Source: JBFXAN01 sp050184225 (lineage in GTDB: Bacteria; Chloroflexota; Dehalococcoidia; CAUJGQ01). From it: a stretch of DNA of 12,669 bases. The position numbers and the translations under genes are program-made. The stretch is from contig JBFXAN010000185.1 in assembly GCA_050184225.1 (NCBI GenBank), positions 1 to 12,669 of the forward strand, in the 5' to 3' direction. Below are positions 6,926 to 12,669 of the stretch, one piece after another; the first letter of the stretch is position 1, and the number at the start of each line of letters is the position of its first letter. The notes beneath the pieces are model-generated. The model searched no databases. It worked only from the letters and a program-made list of their open reading frames with translations, and was not told the origin of the DNA.

Positions 6926-6973
6926 CAGCGGACGCCGGATCATGCAATCACACATCGAACTGGGAGGGACACG

Positions 6974-8746
6974 ATGGTGGTGACGAGTGAGCGGGTGTGT
7001 GAATGGGACGCGTTGCCCAACCCGCAGTTTAACTTCTGGACGATCGGCAATGTCTCGGAGGTGGTTCCAGGCATCGTCCGGCCGTTCACGGCGACGTTCT
7101 ACCATCAGGTCGAACATCGGTCGACCAAGGCCGTCGCCGAGGGGATCGACGCGCTCGACCTGGTGCCGTCCTATCCGCCGCCGACGGCCAACTTCCTCAA
7201 CGTCTTCGCCGGCCGCTACGCGCTCAATCTCGCCTGGGCCAACGCGGTGATCGCGACCTGGCAGGTGGCGGGGCCATCCGGTCTGATGGATCAGTTCATC
7301 ACGTCGACGGACGGCACGGATATCAAGGCGGAGGCGATCGCGGATACGGCGCGGGCGCAGCGGACCTTGCGCAAGGTCCGGCGGGTTTGGGGACAATTGG
7401 AACGCTCCGTCGCCCGTGACCGAGAGCGGGTCAAGCGTTTGCGTGCAACGGAACGCGCCCGCGACTTCTCTCGCATGAGCGAGCGCGGTCTCTGGCGTCA
7501 GATTCTCGCCCTTCGCCAGCAGCAGGTGGTGCCTTTCACGCGACACCTCTACGTCTCCGGCGCCGCCGGCGACCACACGGACCGACTGAACAAGCTGCTG
7601 GACGAGGCGATCCCCGGTCATGATCCGGGTCTCGTCATCGCGCTGACCAGCGCCCTCCGCAACGTCGAGAGCGCGCGGCCCGCCAAAGGTGCATGGGACG
7701 TCGCCAAGCTGGTCGCACGCCGCGGCCCCCTGGCCGATGACGTGCGGCGGATGACGCCCAATGCGATCGCCGCGGCGCTCAAGGAACCGAAGGACGCCGG
7801 CTGGCGGGCCTTCGCCCGCGCGTTCGATGAGTTCATCGCCGAGTTCGGCTTTCGGGGCCAGCGCGAGGTGGACCCCTCCGCCGCCGACTGGGAGGAGGAA
7901 CCTGCTTTCGCCCTGAGTACGATCAAGGCGTATCTCGACGCCCCGAAGCAGCGGGACCCGCACCGCCTCGAGGAACAGTCGGCCCGCGCTCGCGAGGCGA
8001 TCGAAGCGCAGGTGGCGCCGCTGATCCCGCGTCATCGCCGCACCGAGTACCGCGAGTTGCTCGCCGGCGCGCAGAAGTTCACGCGGATGCGGGAGTCGAC
8101 GAAAGCCAACTGGGTGCGCACCGTACGCACGCTCCGACCACCGCTGCGCGAGCTAGGCCGACGCCTCGTGGCACGCGGCCTGCTGGCTGACACGGATGAC
8201 ATCTTCTGGTTGACCGTCGACGAGGTGGAACAGGCGGTCCGTGGCGATCTGATCGCCGACACCGCCCGCGCTGCAGTCGCCCGCCGCCGGGATGAGGCCG
8301 CCGTACTCGAACAGACGGAACTACCGGAGGTCTTCACCGTCCCGATCCGGCCGGCGGCGAAGGTGTTGATCGAGCGGAGCAGCGCCACCCTGCAGGGCAT
8401 GCCGGTCAGCGCGGGTACGGCGTCGGGTCCGGCGCGCGTTGTGCTGAGCGCCGAGGCCGCTCAGGAGGCCGAACTGCAGCCAGGGGAAGTCCTCGTCGCA
8501 CCCTACACGGATGCCCCCTGGACGCCGCTGTTTGTGCCCGCGGCGGGCGTGGTCGTGGAAACGGGCGGCGTTCTCTCCCACGCGGCGACGGTGGCGCGGG
8601 AGTTCGGCATTCCGGCCGTGGTGGCGGTCAAGGGCGCCACTACGCTGATCAAGACCGGCCAGCAGGTGACCGTCGATGGGACGACGGGGGTGGTGACGAT
8701 ACCTAACCCCCCGGCCCCCTTCCCTCGCAGGGAAGGGGGTGCCTAA
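6974..8746 (+). CDS. PEP-utilizing / rifampin-phosphotransferase-like protein lacking the ATP-grasp domain
   Basis: In rifampin phosphotransferases and PEP synthases a swivelling histidine domain carries phosphate from an ATP-grasp domain to the acceptor. This 590-residue protein has the central acceptor-binding-type domain from its very N-terminus (FWTIGNVSEVVPGIVRPFT at ~21-39), a long helical middle, and the C-terminal PEP-utilizing swivel domain with GGVLSHAATVAREFGIPAVV; the phospho-accepting residue would be His536. The N-terminal PPDK/ATP-grasp domain of about 300 residues is absent, and the strong Shine-Dalgarno GGAGG six bases before ATG 6974 shows this is the real start and not a truncation. 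It needs a separate kinase subunit or has another role; no such gene is in the window. The last ~14 codons (PNPPAPFPRREGGA) and the TAA come from repeat copy 2, so the native C-terminus was replaced. Confidence 0.88.
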   Translation: MVVTSERVCEWDALPNPQFNFWTIGNVSEVVPGIVRPFTATFYHQVEHRSTKAVAEGIDALDLVPSYPPPTANFLNVFAGRYALNLAWANAVIATWQVAGPSGLMDQFITSTDGTDIKAEAIADTARAQRTLRKVRRVWGQLERSVARDRERVKRLRATERARDFSRMSERGLWRQILALRQQQVVPFTRHLYVSGAAGDHTDRLNKLLDEAIPGHDPGLVIALTSALRNVESARPAKGAWDVAKLVARRGPLADDVRRMTPNAIAAALKEPKDAGWRAFARAFDEFIAEFGFRGQREVDPSAADWEEEPAFALSTIKAYLDAPKQRDPHRLEEQSARAREAIEAQVAPLIPRHRRTEYRELLAGAQKFTRMRESTKANWVRTVRTLRPPLRELGRRLVARGLLADTDDIFWLTVDEVEQAVRGDLIADTARAAVARRRDEAAVLEQTELPEVFTVPIRPAAKVLIERSSATLQGMPVSAGTASGPARVVLSAEAAQEAELQPGEVLVAPYTDAPWTPLFVPAAGVVVETGGVLSHAATVAREFGIPAVVAVKGATTLIKTGQQVTVDGTTGVVTIPNPPAPFPRREGGA

Positions 8747-8880
8747 CGCAACCGAGGGGTGCCAGTAGCTCGTTTGGCGATACCAACGACACACGATCAA
8801 CTCTCGCCGGAGAGGACTCCCCCTTCCCTGCGAGGGAAGGGGGTGCTGTGAGCGCAGCGAACCGGGTTAGGTATCGTCAC
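8693..8880. repeat. Miniature palindromic repeat element, copy 2, with 16-bp perfect inverted ends
   Basis: The same element as at 6708-6864, in the same orientation. Hairpin cores with the 11-bp stem lie at 8715-8739 (loop CGC) and 8819-8843 (loop GCG). The spacer shares its ends with copy 1 (GAGG..TGCCA near the left core; GGAGAGGACT before the right core) but differs in the middle. The outer ends are a perfect inverted repeat, GTGACGATACCTAACC at 8693-8708 and its complement at 8865-8880. It fills the gap between two convergent genes, starting inside the RPH-like coding sequence and ending one base before the cupin's stop codon. It could fold into a long hairpin on either strand and may act as a bidirectional transcript end, but no U-run is present. 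Confidence 0.85.
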
Positions 8881-9237
8881 TCAGCGCTTCGCATAGTTGC
8901 TCGCACCGAAGAAGTCCACCACGACGACCGGTTCGTTGCCCACGACCCAGGCGTCGTGACCAGAGGGCAGGGCGGTGACTTCGCCGGGTTGCGCGTCGAA
9001 CTCGGTGCCGTCCGCCATCACCACATGCAGCGTGCCGGAGACGTGATATTGGAAGTGTGGCGCTTCGCACCAGTCCGTTCCGACAACCGGCTTGACGTGC
9101 TGAGACCAGCGCCAGCCTGGCTGCAATGTAAGCTGTCCGACTACACCGTCGCCGATGTTCAGCAGGTCAACCTTGCCCTTCTCGAAGGTCCGAGTCTCGT
9201 CTGGTGATGTGAACTGTTTCTGCTCTGCCGATGCCAC
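8881..9237 (-). CDS. Small single-domain cupin protein
   Basis: A 118-residue cupin, one six-stranded beta-barrel. Motif 1 is stretched: WSQHVKPVVG, then CEAPHFQYHVSGTLHVVM, with His47, His61 and His65 as possible metal ligands. Motif 2 is PGEVTALPSGHDAWVVGNEP at 84-103, where His94 is the usual ligand. It has no signal peptide or DNA-binding part, so it is a free cytoplasmic cupin of unknown substrate; small cupins include isomerases, dioxygenases and ligand sensors. The GTG start at 9237 is firm because AAGGAGG lies six bases upstream. It is 156 nt downstream of the LuxR-type regulator in the same orientation, with inverted repeats in between, so it could be that regulator's target. The stop TGA (8883-8881) abuts repeat copy 2. 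Confidence 0.9.
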   Translation of the reverse strand: MASAEQKQFTSPDETRTFEKGKVDLLNIGDGVVGQLTLQPGWRWSQHVKPVVGTDWCEAPHFQYHVSGTLHVVMADGTEFDAQPGEVTALPSGHDAWVVGNEPVVVVDFFGASNYAKR

Positions 9238-9243
9238 GTTCGT

Positions 9244-9250
9244 CCTCCTT
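9244..9250 (-). promoter_or_regulatory. Shine-Dalgarno AAGGAGG of the cupin gene
   Basis: AAGGAGG lies six bases before the GTG at 9237. It is a near-perfect ribosome site and decides the non-ATG start. Confidence 0.8.
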
Positions 9251-9265
9251 CGCTCTGTGTCATGC

Positions 9266-9290
9266 CTGTACCGGCTTACCTGACGTACAG
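9266..9290. promoter_or_regulatory. Inverted repeat CTGTAC-N13-GTACAG in the cupin leader
   Basis: Perfect 6-bp arms, CTGTAC (9266-9271) and GTACAG (9285-9290), are separated by 13 bases and lie 29-53 nt upstream of the cupin start. The spacing places the arm centres 19 bp apart, near two helical turns, as is common for dimeric regulator sites. A role as operator is inference. Confidence 0.35.
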
Positions 9291-9300
9291 CAGCCTACGA

Positions 9301-9386
9301 TCGATGGCATGCGCCGCCATCGAGGAAAACTACCAAGTGCCTTGGCGTGGGTCAGATGGGCAGGGATCGGTTGAGATGGTAGTTTT
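9301..9386. repeat. Two further inverted repeats between the LuxR-type gene and the cupin gene
   Basis: TCGATGGC (9301-9308) pairs with GCCATCGA (9316-9323) to form an 8-bp stem with a 7-nt loop. Next to it, AAAACTACCA (9326-9335) pairs perfectly with TGGTAGTTTT (9377-9386) across 41 nt. On the minus strand these follow the LuxR-type stop codon and precede the cupin leader. They could shape the end of one transcript or the leader of the next. No U-tract follows a stem, so they are not a standard terminator. Confidence 0.45.
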
Positions 9387-9393
9387 GTACTAC

Positions 9394-12279
9394 TCACGCA
9401 AGGTCATGGCGCAGGGCAAAGGCGGCCGCACCGGCGCGGTTGTCCGTGCCGGTCTTGGCGAAGATGTGACTGACGTGGTTGATCACGGTGCGCTCGCTCA
9501 GGACGAGCGTCGCGGCAATCTCACGGTTGGTCTTGCCCTGCGCCACGAGCCGCAGAACTTCAACCTCGCGCGCGGAGAGGCCGGCCGGACGGGAGTCGCG
9601 GGTTGACTGAAGCCGAGCGGCGCGTTCCAGCGGGCGCTGCATCGTGAGTTCTGCCAGGAGTGCCCGCGCCTCGTTCAGGTCATGGGCGCGGCGCGGTTCG
9701 CGTGCCGGCAACATCTCCGCCCGTGTCAGGAGGACGAGCGCCAGCTCCGGACGCAGCCCCTCTCTGCGGGCATGACGCTCTCCTTGCTCAAGGTCGGTCA
9801 GCGCCGTCGCCGTATCGCCGCGCAGATGGGCGAGCGACGCCAGGGATCGCCGCGCCAATATCCAGTGGAAGTCGTCCGCGTAAGGGCGGAGAGCCAGTTC
9901 GCAGGCCGCGCCGCGCTCACGGTCGCCGAGTGCGGCGTAGCCCAGCGCCAGGAGCACGCGCGCCGAGCGGGCGGGCAGGGCGGAGTCCGGTAGTGCCGCG
10001 AGACGGGATTCCTGCGCCGCCAACCGTTCGCGGGCTTCATCCGAGCGGCCCAACTCCAAACAGATGAGCGCCGGCACGCCCGCGTACCAGAGCACGGTGC
10101 CCGGATCGATCTGCTCGAAACGCGCGACGGCACCCGTCGTCAGGTCGTAGGCGGCGCTGAGATCTCCGGCAAAATACTCAATGATTCCCGCAATCATGCG
10201 TACGAAGGCGATCGGCTCCGGGTTGTCCAGCCGGGCGACGAGTGGCTCCGCTGTTGCCAGCAGGCGCCGCGCGTCGTCCCAATCCCCACGGGAGAGGACT
10301 TGCAGTGCCAACCAGGAATGAGCATGGCGCAGCGCGAGGGGATCGCCCGCCTCCTGCGCGAGCGCGAGACGCCGCTCGGCATAGCGTATCGCCTCGCGTA
10401 GTTCGCCCGTCCAGTAGAACGAGGGAGAGAGCTGAGCGCAGGCCTCCGCCGCCAGTGCCGGATCGCCGGCGGCGAGCGCCCGCTCGAGCGCGGTCTGAAG
10501 CAGCGGCCGCTGCGCCGCTGTACCGGTCCAGCGGCCGCGAATTCCTGCGAGCGCCATCGCCGCCCGTGGCTCAAGATCCGGCCGGCCCAGCCGGATGGTC
10601 ATCGCCAGGGCGCGCTCGGCCAGCGCGCCGGCCTCGTCGTAGTGCGCCCGCGTCACACCCTCGAGTTCGGCCAGCTCGATCAAGACCTGCGCCACGTCCG
10701 CGTCGTCGATCCCGCTTCCGTCGAGCAGGTCGAGCGCGCGACGGAAGCAGCCCGCGGCCGCGTCCGGCAGTTCCCGTCCGCGGGCAGCGCGGCCGAGTCG
10801 AAGCCAGATCGCGCCCTCGAGTCGCGCGTCCTTGAGTTGGGCCACGTCGCGCAGTGCGTCGCGCAGGACCGCTTCCGCCTCGATGTACTCTCCGGCGAGC
10901 AGCGCGGCATCGCCGTGGAGCAGCCGCGCGCCGACCACGTCCGCGATTGAGCCGGCGCCGGCGGCGAGGTTCTGCTGCAAATCCCGCGCCTGGCGGGCGT
11001 GGTGCAGCGCCTCGCGTGGCGCGTGGCCGTCGCGCGCGGCAACGGCGGCGGCGATCGAGGCGCGGACGGCCTCCTCCGGCACGCCGGCGAGCCGCCAGTG
11101 AAGCGCCAGCGCGCCGAGCCGTTCGAGCCCGGTTCCGCCCTGATGTTCCATCGCCCGCGCCGCCGCCGCGTGCAGCCGCTGCCGTTCGCTGCCGCCCTCC
11201 GCATAGACCGTTTCGCGCACGGCGTCATGGCTGAACCGCCAACCATCGGCTGTCTCTTCCAGCAGTCCCGCCGCGCGCGCCGGGGCGATGACGGTCTCGA
11301 TCTGTTCGATCTCCGGAGCGAGCACGTTGGCGAGCATCGTACGGTCGAAGGCCCGACCGAGCACGGCTCCGCCGAGCAGCGCCGTACGCGTCGCGGCGGG
11401 CAGTCGTTCCAGCCGTCCGCCGATGGCGAGCCGCAGTGTCAACGGGACCACGGGCCGGGCGCCCAGCGCTGCCGGTTCGATGTCCCAGGCATCGCCGCGC
11501 ACAACGGCGCCGCGCTCGGCCAGATCGCGCAGGATTTCCTCCGCAAGGAAGGGATTGCCCTCGCTGCGGCCGGCAATGATCGAACCGAGAGCCGGCGTCA
11601 CCGGACCGCCGAGAATACCGGCCGCCAGCGCTCGCACATCCGCCACGCCCAGTCGATGAACCGGCAGATGTCGCACAAGGCGCAAGCGGTTGAGTTCCGC
11701 GATCGCGCGCCCCGCCGGGCCGCCCGCATCCTGCAATGCCTCGTCGCGCACTGCTCCAATCACCAGCATCGGCGCCTGCTCCAGCGATCGGACGACGTAG
11801 GTCAGCGCGTCCCAGGTTGGAGCCTCCACCCATTGAAGGTCGTCGAACTGGAGCAACAATGGCCGCGCCGTCGCCAGCCGCGCGCAGGCTTCTACCAGGG
11901 CATCAAACAGCCGCAGCCGGTCCCCTTCCGGTGTCAGGGGTGGCGGAGCAGGAAGCTCGGCAGTGACGATGCCGGCGCGCGCAAGCACCGGCAGCAGGTC
12001 GGCGACCGATGCCTCGGCGGTTAGCACGCGATCGAGGGCGCGGGTGAGAGGAAAGTGGGATGGCACACCGCCGGATTCCACCGCATATCCGTGGAGGACG
12101 CGGAACCCACGTCCGGCTGCCGATTCGGCGGCGGCGGCCAGCAACCGGGTCTTGCCGACGCCCGGTTCTCCACTCAACAGAAGAACGGACGCCCGGCCCG
12201 CGAGCGCCGCGTCCAGAGAGGCCGCAGAAATGGCGCACTCTCGATCGCGGCCGACGAGCGGCGCCCGGGAACCTGGCAC
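9394..12279 (-). CDS. LuxR-family ATP-binding transcriptional regulator (LAL/MalT-like)
   Basis: A large 961-residue regulator. It opens with the AAA/STAND-type NTPase domain: LVGRDRE near 8-13, Walker A GEPGVGKT at 37-44, Walker B LLLQFDDLQW at 141-150, and the downstream GNPFLAEEIL at 241-250. Then come a winged-helix-like part and about 500 residues of Ala/Leu/Arg-rich helical repeats (TPR-like), as in MalT-type proteins that assemble on inducer binding. It ends with a LuxR/GerE HTH at 900-961 (GLSAREVEVLRLVAQGKTNR, then SERTVINHVSHIF). All domains are complete and length is normal. The inducer is unknown. The start is ambiguous: GTG at 12279 has no ribosome site, while AAGGAGG lies 7 nt before an in-frame ATC at 12303, which would add eight residues. 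It is followed by the cupin gene on the same strand. Confidence 0.95.
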   Translation of the reverse strand: MPGSRAPLVGRDRECAISAASLDAALAGRASVLLLSGEPGVGKTRLLAAAAESAAGRGFRVLHGYAVESGGVPSHFPLTRALDRVLTAEASVADLLPVLARAGIVTAELPAPPPLTPEGDRLRLFDALVEACARLATARPLLLQFDDLQWVEAPTWDALTYVVRSLEQAPMLVIGAVRDEALQDAGGPAGRAIAELNRLRLVRHLPVHRLGVADVRALAAGILGGPVTPALGSIIAGRSEGNPFLAEEILRDLAERGAVVRGDAWDIEPAALGARPVVPLTLRLAIGGRLERLPAATRTALLGGAVLGRAFDRTMLANVLAPEIEQIETVIAPARAAGLLEETADGWRFSHDAVRETVYAEGGSERQRLHAAAARAMEHQGGTGLERLGALALHWRLAGVPEEAVRASIAAAVAARDGHAPREALHHARQARDLQQNLAAGAGSIADVVGARLLHGDAALLAGEYIEAEAVLRDALRDVAQLKDARLEGAIWLRLGRAARGRELPDAAAGCFRRALDLLDGSGIDDADVAQVLIELAELEGVTRAHYDEAGALAERALAMTIRLGRPDLEPRAAMALAGIRGRWTGTAAQRPLLQTALERALAAGDPALAAEACAQLSPSFYWTGELREAIRYAERRLALAQEAGDPLALRHAHSWLALQVLSRGDWDDARRLLATAEPLVARLDNPEPIAFVRMIAGIIEYFAGDLSAAYDLTTGAVARFEQIDPGTVLWYAGVPALICLELGRSDEARERLAAQESRLAALPDSALPARSARVLLALGYAALGDRERGAACELALRPYADDFHWILARRSLASLAHLRGDTATALTDLEQGERHARREGLRPELALVLLTRAEMLPAREPRRAHDLNEARALLAELTMQRPLERAARLQSTRDSRPAGLSAREVEVLRLVAQGKTNREIAATLVLSERTVINHVSHIFAKTGTDNRAGAAAFALRHDLA

Positions 12280-12381
12280 AGTCAGAGCAGGATGGAGCGT
12301 GATGGGCCCGCCTCCTTCATTGACGGCCTGGAGCCTGATATACCTCCGGTCAAATATACAATCACGGCGGGCGAGGTGGTG
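12280..12381 (-). promoter_or_regulatory. Leader of the LuxR-type gene: AT-rich patch, misplaced Shine-Dalgarno, mini-ORF
   Basis: The 102-nt gap between the DUF362-like stop and the LuxR-type GTG has an AT-rich stretch at about 12337-12366, with TATATC and TATATT on the minus strand as possible -10 boxes; no good -35 pairs with them. AAGGAGG lies at 12317-12311, too far (31 nt) from the GTG at 12279. A 12-codon frame starts with ATG at 12320 (MKEAGPSRSILL) and ends at TGA 12284-12282, two bases before the GTG, which would allow coupled re-initiation. Confidence 0.4.
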
Positions 12382-12669
12382 TCACGCCGGCCGAGAGCCG
12401 GCATCTCGACAGAACGCCGCTTGATCATCGCCGGTGCTCAATTGCAGGTCACGGATGACCATCCGCCGTTGGTTGGGTCCGCTGATACCCAACCCCAGCC
12501 GGATCGCCTCTCGAATCTGGCGGTAGGTCCACGGGTCGTCGGTCAGTGAGCAGTCTGGGTAGCGGCGCAGCACGTCGATCGCGGCCGTGTCTGTCGCGAT
12601 TCGATCGCCGGATGCAAGGATCACGTTTGGGCGGCGGACGATGCCGTAGCAGGGGCCACCACGGACGAA
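12382..12669 (-). CDS. C-terminal part of a DUF362-family protein (5' partial)
   Basis: The frame is open from the right edge and ends at TGA 12384-12382, giving 95 residues. The segment PNVILASGDRIATDTAAIDV, followed later by YRQIREAIRLGLGI, fits the C-terminal signature of DUF362 proteins as I know it: a hydrophobic strand, small-residue turn, D-x-x-A-x-D-x-x-A, then a helix before a GLG. The upstream GGPCYGIVRRP is also in keeping, and the frame continues past the edge, so the GTG at 12624 is an internal Val. The last ~30 residues (after ISGPNQRRM) are a variable tail. DUF362 proteins have no settled biochemical role; some carry ferredoxin-type iron-sulfur domains, which cannot be judged here. 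The gene is 102 nt upstream of the LuxR-type gene, on the same strand. Confidence 0.6.
   Translation of the reverse strand, partial: FVRGGPCYGIVRRPNVILASGDRIATDTAAIDVLRRYPDCSLTDDPWTYRQIREAIRLGLGISGPNQRRMVIRDLQLSTGDDQAAFCRDAGSRPA

Noticed and set aside
6800..8035. 411-codon minus-strand open frame
   Set aside because: Antisense to the RPH-like gene and running through repeat copy 1; Arg/Gly-rich with no recognisable domain.
6708..8880. Repeated palindromes as a CRISPR array
   Set aside because: Only four units in two inverted pairs 2 kb apart, with a gene between them and no regular spacers or cas genes.
10999..12024. 341-codon plus-strand open frame
   Set aside because: Antisense shadow of the LuxR-type regulator's ATPase and helical region.

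Overview
The window is GC-rich except for an AT-rich patch near the left end. Gene content (a stand-alone RecF, MmyB-type XRE regulators, a large LuxR-type ATPase regulator, a rifampin-phosphotransferase-like enzyme) and the coding style suggest a high-GC bacterium. A Thermomicrobia-like member of the Chloroflexota is my best guess, but this is inference only: there is no rRNA or other phylogenetic marker that I can place without a search. No tRNA, rRNA, CRISPR array, transposase or phage gene was seen.

Layout, left to right. (1) 3-107 is the tail of a plus-strand gene entering from the left. (2) 59-556, minus, is a small hydrophobic protein in AT-rich DNA. (3) 789-2478, minus, is a regulator made of two tandem XRE-HTH + MmyB-type ligand-domain units; a run of nine C (nine G on the plus strand, 1075-1083) throws the last ~95 codons out of frame. 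(4) 2624-6701, minus, is a probable four-gene operon transcribed right to left: a YegS/DagK-type lipid kinase, an alpha/beta hydrolase, an unrecognised coiled-coil protein, and recF, whose GTG start overlaps the end of the coiled-coil gene. (5) 6708-8880 holds a plus-strand gene for a PEP-utilizing/rifampin-phosphotransferase-like enzyme that lacks the ATP-grasp domain. Two copies of a palindrome-rich miniature repeat element flank it, and the right copy supplies the enzyme's last codons and stop. (6) 8881-9237 (cupin) and 9394-12279 (961-aa LuxR-family ATPase regulator), both minus, have a leader full of inverted repeats between them. (7) 12382-12669, minus, is the C-terminal end of a probable DUF362 protein running off the right edge.

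How the genes may work together. The lipid kinase-to-recF block looks like one transcription unit by spacing (34 nt, 82 nt, then a 10-nt overlap), although its functions (membrane lipid, hydrolase, DNA repair) are mixed. The coiled-coil gene is the most likely functional partner of recF because the two starts and stops are coupled. The LuxR-type regulator lies directly upstream of the cupin in the same orientation and may control it or itself, but nothing proves this. I see no single multi-gene novel system. The points most worth a second look are the homopolymer-interrupted tandem regulator, the ATP-grasp-less RPH-like enzyme between two miniature repeat elements, and the unknown protein coupled to recF.
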